Shown here: positions 13,401 through 22,634 of the stretch, piece after piece
Numbering within the stretch: position 1 is the stretch's first letter
Layout: the number at the start of each line of letters is the position of its first letter
Origin: Rotaria sordida
Taxonomy: Eukaryota > Rotifera > Eurotatoria > Philodinida > Philodinidae
Length of the DNA: 64,000 nt
Direction: 5' to 3'
Assembly: GCA_905250125.1 (NCBI GenBank)
Contig: CAJNOL010000442.1
Coordinates: 1 to 64,000 of the forward strand
The notes under the pieces: model-generated
What the model saw: only the letters and a program-made list of their open reading frames with translations
Told to the model about the DNA's origin: nothing
Databases searched by the model: none
Made by a program: the position numbers and the translations under genes

Positions 13401-14009
13401 AAGTTTGTGAAAAACGAGATTCAATGAAAAATGAAATGCATCAATTACAACAACAACTTGAAAAAACTAAAGCTGATTACAAGTATTAATTAGTTTTTTT
13501 TCTTATTCAAAAAAATAAACACACACACACACAATCTTCAATTAAATATTTTTCTAGTGCTTTAAGTCGTAAATGGAAAGAAAAATCTGATTTAATAAGT
13601 GAACTTGATAATAAAATTCGTCGTGCATCAGAAACATATCAAACAAATGAAAAGAAACTTTCTGATGAAAATAATCGTTTAATTGAAATTCACAAGTAAA
13701 AAACAAAAAAGAATTTTTATAAATCTTATCCAAATTTTTTATTTTTAAAGACAATCAGAAGAAAAACTTCGTCAACGTGATGATGATTTTCGTCGACAAT
13801 TTGAAACAATTGAACATGGTCATCGACAAACATTAAATCAAATACAAAAAAATTATGAAGAAAAACTTCAACAAGCTCAAATTCGTATAAATGAAGTCGA
13901 AGATGAAATGAGAATTTTATTACATGATACAAATCAACGTAAAAAAAAATGGGAAGAACGTATTAAACATTTTAGTAGTTTTATGACTGATTTACAAGAT
14001 CCGATTTAA
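4450..14009 (+). CDS. LRRCC1: Leucine-rich repeat and coiled-coil centrosomal protein (LRRCC1)
   Basis: Twenty exons give a 1015-residue protein, close to the about 1030 residues of vertebrate LRRCC1 (CLERC), a centriole/centrosome and cilium protein. Exons: 4450-4751, 4814-4930, 4992-5080, 5128-5226, 5278-5324, 5395-5526, 6639-6726, 6786-6909, 6961-7280, 7331-7449, 7507-7641, 7707-7846, 7915-8034, 9511-9595, 9649-9762, 10613-10859, 10917-11080, 13274-13482, 13558-13695, 13751-14009. The N-terminus has SDS22-type LRRs (LDLSSNNITRIQGLEGL, LNLASNKIVIVEGL) and an LRR cap. The rest is coiled coil with family blocks ELDNERDKRWRAEQ, YKKLEDEFRDALKIEERR, KLWSHELAHQGASLAQDRG and ALSRKWKEKSDL. All phases agree. 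Most introns are 45-75 bases, but four (1.1, 1.5, 0.85 and 2.2 kb) are filled with foldback transposons. No frameshift was seen. Confidence 0.95.
5583..6527. mobile_element. Foldback (MITE-like) element in LRRCC1 intron 6
   Basis: The two ends are near-perfect inverted repeats about 110 bases long. The left end reads TACACGGTTGGAAAAAATAT at 5583, the right end ATATTTTTTCCAACCGTGTA to about 6527. Homology continues inward through GGGGGGTAACGCTATAATTT and its complement. Further internal complementarity (for example gtagcttttttcgttgtttt near 5990 against its complement near 6110) suggests almost the whole unit folds. TA at each end suggests a Tc1/mariner-type target. There is no transposase; the open frame 5911-6102 lies inside the palindrome and is not a gene. 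Confidence 0.85.
8231..9173. mobile_element. Foldback element with internal tandem duplication, LRRCC1 intron 13
   Basis: Inverted arms of about 85 bases: the left arm carries AAGAAAGTCTAGTCACAATA and CGCTCATTTTCCAATCA (from about 8248), and its complement lies at about 9075-9165. Just inside the left arm a unit of about 33 bases (actcagaaattttgtgttct...) is tandemly repeated at about 8309-8385. The interior (8470-8745) has open frames on both strands but no recognisable protein. A GGGTCCGGGTCCGG repeat lies just outside at 8078-8100. Confidence 0.75.
9968..10195. repeat. GGGTCC-family dispersed repeat in LRRCC1 intron 15
   Basis: GC-rich islands in AT-rich intron: agacccggacccggtcgata near 10000 and aagaatttctggacccgggc near 10131, ending ccgatgggctctagagg at about 10170-10187. 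They share the core and the AGCCCATCGG-type terminus of the other copies listed here. The open frame 10105-10380 crosses this repeat and is not supported as a gene. Confidence 0.7.
11104..11455. mobile_element. Imperfect foldback repeat in LRRCC1 intron 17
   Basis: The left arm from about 11165 (attcttctttttcggtacac, then attccattcaagtgttacag) is complementary to 11340-11450, which reads ctgtaactcctgaatggaac and gaaccgaaagagaagaattt. Pairing is roughly 80% by eye. It lies just left of another foldback at 11564-11832. No coding potential. Confidence 0.65.
11564..11832. mobile_element. Compact foldback MITE, LRRCC1 intron 17
   Basis: About 270 bases folding almost end to end. The left arm aaggttttgactatagaagg (11577) and taggcttcctctatccaata pair with gatagaggaagcctacatat (11772) and ctgtagtcaaaaccttataa. 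The loop side contains tggcgccattctatcagcaa opposite atagatagcgccaccttcga. No open frame of note. Confidence 0.8.
12270..12948. mobile_element. hAT-type non-autonomous element with 8-bp target duplication
   Basis: The left end TAAGGGTGTACAGCTCACGT and the reverse complement of the right end, TAGAGATGTACAGCTTACGC, are terminal inverted repeats that obey the hAT YARNG rule and share the palindrome CATATG within ctcatatgag. Immediately outside, ATTGAAAC occurs at 12262-12269 and again at 12949-12956, an exact 8-base target-site duplication as expected for hAT. The 679-base interior has no transposase and includes a complete GGGTCC-family repeat (about 12557-12911). Confidence 0.85.
12557..12911. 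repeat. GGGTCC-family repeat carrying the empty TTAA site
   Basis: Bounded by AGAGCCCATCGG (about 12557) and CCGATAGGCTCTA (about 12899-12911), an inverted terminus. The right half is an array of units about 33 bases long around ccgggtccgaaaaagtttaa. It is the inverted paralogue of 14644-15585. Here the TTAA at 12682-12685 is unoccupied, while in the other copy the corresponding TTAA holds a transposon. Confidence 0.8.
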
Positions 14010-14124
14010 TTTATGTCTGATATTTAATTTTTCCGTCCGTTCTCTTTTTTCTTTTTTTTTTACACTGTGTGTATCGATTTTTTGGGAAAAAAAAAAGTTC
14101 TTTGTAGAGAATATTTCTTTGTAG

Positions 14125-17100
14125 ATGATTTTAATTGGAATTTTAAAACAACAACAAAATCATATTTGGCATTTATATTCATCATCTTTATTAAGATCAA
14201 CAAATATTTTATCTTCATTAAATTTAAATCGATTTTTAAATTATAATCATCAATATATTGAAAATCAACGATCATTATTATCAGTTCGTTTACCAATTAT
14301 TATTAATCAACCATATCGTACAAGAAAATTAAAATTTAGTTTTGGTTATACAAATTATGGACATCGAAGACATGTTAGACCACCGGGACATCATGTTGTA
14401 CATTATATGCAATTTTTTTTAGTTATTATTGGAGCTTATGCTATGTTCTATTTAACGTTAGTTTTCAATTACATTCATTTGAAAACTTATCTAGATAACA
14501 AGAAACAAAAGTTTTTTTTTTTCGCATCTCTCAATTTGCATTAGTACAGAAAATTATATCATTGACTGATAGTTCTTGTTGGATGTTTGGTTCGTAGCAG
14601 GCATCAAAATCGAGCCACTTTTTGATGGCTTGATCTAGTACTAGAGCCCGTCGGTTTAAAAAGTTTTGGACCCGGACTCGGTTCCAAATTGTACTCTTGA
14701 TAGTTAATGAAATTTTTTAATTCGCACCTGATAACCCCCAGCAACACACCCTTAAGGCCCCCCTCAAAAATCGATCTCGGTCCAGGAACATTGGAACGAG
14801 CTGAAATTTGGAGGATATGTTGGGGACATTAAGGGTAGTCTATGATAAAATTTTCAGCCCAAAACTATTTCATTTAAGGGAGATATGGACCAAACAAGGT
14901 CGAAAAATAGCTAATTTGGCAACCCAAATTTCTCTGTAATGGTTCGCCCAATATATAAATATTTTTTTTGTTTGAAAGAGCGTGTCAGAATGCAGGGCAC
15001 TACGTCGCCCTTTTTTTGAAATACTTCCTTTTTAATTGGAAAAAAGAGGTTGCAAGTTCAATGACTAAAAAATTTATCAAAAAATTGTAGTCGAATTATA
15101 TCACTTAGTTTATATTGACTAAAGAAAAGGGGTATTTCAAAAAAAGAGTGTCGTAGTGCCCTACATCTTGACACGCTCTTTCAAACAAAAAAAAATATTA
15201 ATATACTGGACGAACCATGACAGAGAAATTTGAGATGCGCGTACGAGAAAGCGAAAAATGAGAAAAAACGAAAAAGATTTTTGGATATTTCAAAAAACCG
15301 CTGATTTTTCAAAAACTGGTTCGCTGAAATTCTGAAAAATTTCTAGGAAAAATGGAGGTTTCAGAAAAAATTTTTACCAATTCTGAAAGAGCAGACGACG
15401 GACTATTTTCCTATGTATTTATCTCAATTTTGACAGTTCTCACGAAAATTGACTTTTTTTGAGGAGGGTGGCCTTAACAGTTCTGAAGCAATCATGATCT
15501 TATAAGAATCAACTTATTATTGGCTCTTTTTGTATCCATGAAGTCAGATCCGGATTCGGGACCAACTCGATGGAGTCTACCCAATTTATAGTGCCCATCC
15601 GGCCCGATCTAATTCCGAATAACAATATTTCTTTTACAGAAAAAAGGATTTTTACATGATGTAAAATCAAAATCATTGTCATTATTTATTAGAATATTGT
15701 AAAAAGTTTTTTATTATTATAGTGAGTACGAAATGAACAAAGTTAGACAATTTTAATGTTTAAAACAACAGCATGAAGAAGAGTAAGATGCGTTTGTGAG
15801 TGTTTAAATTACTTGAAGGTTATTATTTCATTAACAAAAAGCTTTCAAGAGTAAAATAACACAATGACTTATTTCTCAGAGTCTGATTGAATTACTATTT
15901 TTAGTTAGAATGTTAATTTTAGTAGACAATTAACACTGTTTCATTTCATTAACACTTATACCACTTAATGAAATTGATAAACCTTTAATAATGAAAATTC
16001 TTGATTGCTATCAGTTGTGAGATGCAAAATTTATATAAAAAAATTTTGACGAAAAATCAAAATCGATTATTTTTGAATAAAAAACAAATGATTAAAATAA
16101 TGTTATCCGATATTTTAGCTTTCAAAATTAAATTTTTTGTAACTAAAACTGTATTTTATAAATTAATTAAGAAAGATTCAAATCAAATGAAATCTATGTT
16201 TTAAGTCAAAAAAATTAGATTTTTTTCCTGTTTTCTTACGTGAAAAACTTTTCTTGAGAAAAGAAATAAAGTTCGAACGGGACGGTCCGACAGAAATATA
16301 TCTCTGAGCCGAGCGACCCGTTTCGAGGTCTGGTTCGTAACCATTTACCAATAAGACATTGGTCAATGACGAAATTCCGCAACTTCTTACTAGAACCCAT
16401 TGGGTTCGGGCCTGGAAATTTTGTTCCGATCGGATCTAGAAATTCTTGCACTTGATGGGCTCTACCACTCGTCCCGTGGACTAAATCAGTGCTGAGTCAA
16501 TCCTAAGTTATGACATTGATACGATTGAATTCGAGAGAATTTATTTCATTGTAGAGATGTAGAATGGGTCGTAAATGGCTCATTTGTCTAAATTGTATTT
16601 ATTGTTAATGTGATTTTTTCACAGTTAAGCTGTTGTTTTATCTGTATACAACTGAAAGCCTACTGATTATGAATTTTTGTCATTTCGGGAAATTAGATAT
16701 AGTTTGTTGCGTGCAAAAGTGGCTATTTTTGGATTAAAATCAGATCGTTGATTTTCAGGATTGTGTCGATATCGTTAGTCTTAATTTTGTTTTTATATTA
16801 TAAAATCATTGGTTCTGATTTGAAATCAGCCATTCCTATGATATATCATATAAGGCTGATCGCTGATTAAGTCATAACACAAGAAATTGAAATCTTTGGA
16901 AGCCAATAAAAGGTTCTTTTGTTTTCATGAAACCATTCTATGGGTGAACTATACACCGATATGCGAAAATTAAACAGATAGATATATGAAAATCTTTTCT
17001 CCTCAAACCAATTTTCCGACTTCTATTAGCAATTTTCATTAAAAAAGTGTTTCAATTATCTAAGATTGTTCAAATCAGCAAGTGCGAACGATATCCAGAT

Positions 17101-20100
17101 ATATTTTTGAATGACTGTACATCTATAGGAATATTTCTTTTTTTTTCTTTTATAGAAATGTTACTGAATTTGAAGATCGTTGGTCACAACCGGTTAATGC
17201 AAATCAAGCAGCGGAAATGAATACTTATATTAATCCAATAGAAACTCAACGACGTTTGGATATATTTTCTAATGTCAAAGCAGCAACTATTTTACCAGCA
17301 GTTGAAACAAATCGTAACGATTCGAATGAAGAAGAAAACAAAGGAGATTTATCCGAGGTTTCTGTTTTGACTTTTTGTTATAGGAAATAGTTTGTTAAGT
17401 ACTTGAAATTCATAAGTAGAACTTTCAAGTTTTCAATTCTATAATAAAAATTTATTTAATAGTATTCTTTTTTTTGTTTTCTTTTATTATATTTTTTTTA
17501 CAACAAAAACAATGATAGATATTTCTGTCTGTCTACGACCTCTACAATGATATAATAACAAGGGAAGTACTCCAGGTGACTACTTTCGTTTTGACTCATT
17601 CGATAGGGTATACCGAGAGGAGAAAAATGGTTCGAGGGTATGACGTACTGACGTGGGGTTATGACCGTTTTATTGAAAACCAGGTATTTCGAACAGACTA
17701 AAATGAAGAGTTTCGATCTGAAGTTTTGCCTATTTTCGATACAATCTATGTTAATAAGCAAAATTTTTCAGATCGCAAACTCTTCATTTTAGTTTTCTTC
17801 AGAATGCCTAGCTTCTAGTAAAACGGTCATAACTCATAGGCTGGAACCATTTTTCTTTTCTCTATATACTCTATCGAATGAATCAAGATAGACGTGGATA
17901 CCTTAGGTAAAACGGAAGACAAAATTTTAAGACACTTTTTATTTTTCGTTTTTCTCCATCAAAGACCGCTTTTTATAAACATTCAAATAGTGATTTCGAT
18001 AGTTCTCGAAACGAACTACAAATCTATTGTATTGAAAATACCAACAGTGAACCGATTCAGTTTTTATGACAGAAACTGTTTTTGTCTAGTAAAAAAAAAT
18101 TCAATGCACTTTTGTATTTTATCGATTTTGTTGTTGCCGAAGAATAGAAAACATTTCAAAAATATATCGTTAGATCCAAAATTCAACGGGCTACATTTTG
18201 GTATAAATATTTTTTTTGAAAAACTATTGATTATAACAATTAAATGTGAATTATTATTAATTAACAAGTGTAGAAAAATCTTGTCATAATTTTCAGTTCT
18301 GAAGTACACCATAAGATTAGAACATTGGAAATTAAACAAACCGTGTGATTTTGTTTTACAACAACAAGTCCAGAGATGGAAAAACTCGCCATGCGCCGCT
18401 GCTCACACCTGTGCTACATTGATCAGAGCTTTAGGAAGCGCATGCTTACAACATCTCATTGTTCGATGAACTTTGAGAAACTGATTGGTAGAGCAAAAAG
18501 AGATAAAGGTATGCGAGGCACGGGATGATTTTTTTTTTGTATCTCTATATCGATCATAATCAAATTTTTTAAGCACTATTTTAGAACTTAATTAATATTG
18601 TATTAGTAATTGAGAAAATAAACCTTTAAGAGAGAATTTCAAAATTCTGAAAAATAGTGTATTTTGTAGAGTAGAGTTTGTTCTATCGAACGAGCCCTAG
18701 CATCCTTTTCTACGACGTAATCTTCAAATTGGACAACGTTTCTAATATTTATCAGTAATTTCAGCAATGGTTTCTAGCTATTTTTTACCTTGTTTTAGCT
18801 AAACTATTTTCAAAACGCTGTATCTCATGAATAGCGTATTGTACAAAAACTCGCTGGGTCTTGTTCTATAGAGCAAACGCTGCTCTATAACATACACTGT
18901 TTTTCAGACTTTTGAAACTTTCTCTTAAAGCTCAATTTGCACAATTACTAATACAATATTTGTTAAATTCTAAAAAATGCTTAAAAAATCTCATTAAGAC
19001 CGATTCAGAGATAGAAAAAATCGTCCCGCGTCTCACACACTTCTGTCTCTATTTGCTCTACCAATTAGATTCTCAAAGTTTCCGAAACATCAGGATGCTG
19101 TAAGCACGCGCTTCCCCAAACTTTAACCAATGTAGCAAAGGCGTGAGCAGCGAGATTTTCCACTTCTGCCCCAGTTGTTGTAAAACAAGCAACATACGGT
19201 TTTGTTTAATTTTCAATATTCTTTCTTATAGTATACTTCAAAACTGAAAATTATGACAAAATTTTTCTACATCTGTTAATTAATAATAATTCATATTTAA
19301 TTATTATAATTAATAGTTTTTCGAAAAAATATTTATACCAAAATGTAGTCCGTTCAATTCTGGATCTAATAATATATATTTTGAAATCTTTTCTATTCTT
19401 CGACAAGGACAAAATACAAAAAGTATCATAAATTGCTACAACTAAGAGCGCAACTGCCGAGGGTTGTCACACAGTAACGAAGTAACTGTGAGTGTGGCTA
19501 TGTCTGAAAAGTAGATAAACACTCATACTCACACCCACACCTTCTGTTACTGTGTAATGACCTTCGGTGGTTGCGCCGTGATTTGTGGCAAACATTTCAA
19601 GTTTTTTACGCTGCACAAAAATAGTTTTTGTCATAAAAACTGAATTGATTCATTGTTAATGTTTTCGATATAATAGATTTGTAGTTCATTCCGAGAGCTA
19701 TCGAAATCACTATTTGAATATACATTAAAAGCGATCTTTGATAGAGAAAAACCAAAGGTACCTTAAAATTGTGTTTTCACTTCAATTCTCTTGTAAATTG
19801 TCTATAATTTGCCACCTACTATGACACATTTCAATTGACACTACATAATAATGAGTTGACACTGAAATAGTTCATTAAATTTTAACAACCTTTTATTAAT
19901 TTTTATATATTTAAATTTAAAAATGACAATTTACTCATTGTAGTGTTGATTTCTTTTCTTATGTCATTATTTATACTTGATCGATCTATAATACATTTAT
20001 TCTGATTTCCTTTTCTAAATATAATAGAAAAGAATCATTATGTAATAAATAAATTTCTGTCTATCACATTCTTTTAATTCATTTTACGGGAAACATGCAT

Positions 20101-21678
20101 TTATTATTACATAATTTAAGAAAGAAAAAAGGAAAATGCGTATTATTGATTAGTTCAACTAGACAATTACGTTTCATGCATTATTCCTACAGTAATACTT
20201 CAATTAGAAGAGATGAAATAATTTTTATTCCATTTCATGAATAATTTACTTATGATAAAATGCGTACAATATTTTCTTGTCCTTTAAAGAGAATAATTGA
20301 AATATTTTATTTTCATCACGATAAAAGAAAAGATTTAATTTGATTGATTTTTATTTTTTGCTTTAGAAAACTCATAAAGCAATAAAATCCGAAAAAAAAT
20401 CACAAAAAACAAAACTATCATTTCGTGATAAGAAAAAAATTGCTTATGAAAATCGTATACGAGCTTATTCAACACCAGATAAAATATTTCGTTATTTTGC
20501 TACATTAAAAGTCTATAGTGATGACAATCCTGAAGGTAAATTTTACAAAATTTACATTAAAATATATATATATATAAAATATTCTATTTAAAGGTGTTAT
20601 CTGTATGACACCAGATGATTTTCTTCGATCGATTACACCTGGTATATTTCAAAACATAGATTTTTTTTTTAAATAATTTTTTTTTGCTACAGGTTTGAAA
20701 CAACCCGATGGTTTAGAACTTGATAAATTTTATCGTTATGATTCACGTGTTGATTCTTGGGAAAAACTTGAACATTTAAATACACATTTATATTATTTAG
20801 ATTTAAGTTCTGATCAAATATCAATATTTGAACGTATTGGTGGTAAACAATGTTTAATTACATTTAGTGATTATGTATTTCTTGTTACATTATTATCAAC
20901 ACCAAAACGTTATTTTCAAATAGCATTTCAAATGTTTGATTTAGATGGTAATGGAAATTTTGATTTTGATGAATTTACAAAATTAAAAGGTTTAATACGT
21001 GAACAAACGTCTATTGGACAAAGACATCGAGATCATTCAACAACAGGAAATATTTTACGAGAAACATCTATTGTTAATCGATATTTTTTCGGAGAAAATC
21101 TTGATCAATTATTAACTATTGAGAAATTCTTACAATTTTATGAACAATTACAATATGAAATTTTACGATTAGAGTTTAATCGTTCAACTAAATGTCCTAA
21201 TGATAAAACCCGTATGACAGAAGTAGATTTTGCAGAATCATTACTTGCATATTCAGGTTTATCGGATAAACATGTAAAAAAAATGTTAAAACGTGTTAAA
21301 AAAGCTTATCCAATTGTTGATGAAACAAAATCAATTGGTATATCATTTAGTGATTATGAAAATTTTCATAATTTTCTTTGCAATATTCATGATATCGATG
21401 TTGCATTAACATTTTATCATATAGCTGGTGGTGCTATAGATAAACAAATATTTCATCATGTTTCTAAAACAGTTAATCATACTGAACTTGATTCACATTT
21501 AATTGATGTTGTATTTACAATATTTGATGAAAATGAAGATCAATTATTATCATATGTTGAATTTATACATTTAATGAAAAATCGTTTAGAACGTGGACTT
21601 CAACGACCAAAAGATACAGCATTTATGAAATTATTTTCAACAATGATTACATGTGCAAAAGAAACATATTTATTATAA
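14125..21678 (+). CDS. MICU1: Mitochondrial calcium uptake protein 1 (MICU1)
   Basis: Regulatory, EF-hand subunit of the mitochondrial calcium uniporter, in the intermembrane space. Exons: 14125-14510 (donor uncertain), 17156-17357, 20367-20535, 20594-20641, 20693-21678; 596 residues against about 476 in humans, the excess being N-terminal. Exon 1 encodes a basic, mitochondrial-like leader and one membrane segment ([18 protein letters not shown]). Diagnostic blocks follow: [33 protein letters not shown] and [21 protein letters not shown]-hand 1 is [14 protein letters not shown]-hand 2 is [12 protein letters not shown]; both keep the ligand positions. The C-terminal Cys (TCAKE) that in mammals bonds to MICU2 is kept, but the tail is short. 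The start lies 115 bases after the LRRCC1 stop. Introns 1 and 2 (2.6 and 3.0 kb) are full of foldback elements. Confidence 0.93.
14644..15585. repeat. GGGTCC-family repeat interrupted by a TTAA transposon
   Basis: Starts at actagagcccgtcggttt, runs through ggacccggactcggttccaa and ttaattcgcacctgataa, is interrupted by the element at 14752-15477, and resumes with agttctgaagcaatcatgat to about ctcgatggagtctacc. Removing the insert gives a sequence collinear with the reverse complement of 12557-12911. Confidence 0.8.
14752..15477. mobile_element. piggyBac-type MITE with TTAA duplication
   Basis: The element begins TTAAGGCCCCCCTCAAAAAT and ends (reverse complement) TTAAGGCCACCCTCCTCAAA. A second, inner pair of arms of about 90 bases (GGTTCGCCCAATATATAAAT near 14941; complement near 15210) makes a foldback. 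TTAA flanks both sides (14752-14755, 15474-15477), the target duplication of piggyBac transposons. No transposase is encoded. A diverged relative is at 51362-52091. Confidence 0.9.
16385..16465. repeat. GGGTCC-family repeat fragment in MICU1 intron 1
   Basis: Reads cccattgggttcgggcctgg, then an AT spacer, then cacttgatgggctctaccac: the same inverted AGAGCCCATCGG-like termini with a shortened interior. The open frames 16178-16451 on the minus strand run through it and are not genes. Confidence 0.65.
17575..17892. mobile_element. Foldback MITE in MICU1 intron 2
   Basis: Left end gactcattcgatagggtata (17592) pairs with tatactctatcgaatgaatc (17865-17884). Inner arms ggttatgaccgttttattga and aacggtcataactcatag pair, and agactaaaatgaagagtttc pairs with aaactcttcattttagtttt across a loop near 17740. 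No coding content. Confidence 0.8.
17910..19790. mobile_element. Very large foldback element (about 1.9 kb) in MICU1 intron 2
   Basis: Arms of roughly 600-750 bases are inverted copies of each other. Landmarks: agtgatttcgatagttctcg (17989) against cgagagctatcgaaatcact (19690); ggtataaatattttttttga (18198) against its partner near 19320-19340; ttttgttttacaacaacaag (18350) against cttgttttacaacaactgg-like sequence near 19175. The centre is about 18600-18950. The open frames 17894-18339 and 18912-19103 are by-products of the palindrome. A smaller hairpin element interrupts the right arm at about 19448-19580. Confidence 0.8.
19448..19580. mobile_element. Small foldback element nested in the large one
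   Basis: GCGCAACTGCCGAGGGTTGT at 19450 pairs with GACCTTCGGTGGTTGCGCC near 19560-19578; inside, CACACAGTAACGAAG pairs with CTTCTGTTACTGTGT. The matching place in the left arm of the large foldback (about 18090-18115) lacks it, so it inserted later. Ends are not sharply defined. Confidence 0.7.
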
Positions 21679-22195
21679 TCTATTTATTGTATTATATAAT
21701 TCGATTAAAATAAAAATCACCTTGCCTTTCTTTTCTTTTTTTTATTTTTATTGAACGAGAAATTTGGGCAAAATTTTTCTTTTTTTTTTTGCATAATATT
21801 GTTCTCTTCTTTATTTTTTTTTTCTTATGTTTCTCTGCATTTTCATTCAACATTGAAGCAGTAAGTGACGATAAGGTAGCTCTCCTGCATCATAACGACA
21901 CTCAAGTTATTGTGTGTGTACGGTATGTGTATGAAAAAAAAAAAAGAAAAAGAAGAAAAAGTTTCGTATTTCAACTTCGTTGTTTTCTCTCGAGGGATTG
22001 AACAAAAATGATGTCGGATAAAATGAATATGAACTTATCAAATAAAAGAATTGCTTGTCTTTTATGAATAAAATTAGTTCTGCTTGCACATGCCAACGAC
22101 GAATTACATGCATGTGCATTGCTCTACATCATATCACCGGTCTATCGATTAACTTTAAAAGTTCATCGATCGTTCGTATATATGTCCTTTTTTCC

Positions 22196-22335
22196 TTCTT
22201 CTTCTTCTTCTTCTTCTCTTATTGTATATTTCTAATGTATCTTGAAATACTTAAACTCTTCTAGACATACTTGATTAGAGTAAGTACAATGTTATTCGAC
22301 ATTCGTCATAAAAACATTAAGAAGAAGAAGAAAAA
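22196..22335. repeat. Opposed (CTT)n and (AAG)n tracts upstream of ankyrin gene
   Basis: cttcttcttcttcttcttct at about 22196-22217 and aagaagaagaag at about 22319-22331 are complementary triplet tracts about 100 bases apart, able to form a hairpin in the presumed 5' region of the ankyrin gene. Confidence 0.55.
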
Positions 22336-22634
22336 AAAATCGATATAGAATTTTATATCTAGAGTAATTATTCGTATAAAATGAACGAGAAATGAAAATC
22401 ATGATAATAAAGTTTTATAGTTCATTCATTCAGTTTTTTTTCTTTTTTGTTATTCTTTGTTTCTCTTTTTTCTCTATAACTTTTTTTTTGTGCTTTTTGA
22501 TTCGTAATCATCAATCTGATTGTTTATTCACGTTGCTATTTGTCGTTTTGGTCGATAAGCTTTTATATTTATATTATAGATGCGGGTGTTATAGTACAAA
22601 AAAAAATCTATATATAGATATATTTATTTATATA

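Noticed and set aside
17894-18339. Overlapping frames on both strands, up to 131 residues
   Set aside because: Both lie in an arm of the large foldback; open by chance in palindromic AT-rich DNA.
22392-22634. 81-residue N-terminal extension of the ankyrin frame
   Set aside because: Low-complexity Phe/Leu sequence from T-rich DNA; the ATG at 22635 starts the protein-like part.
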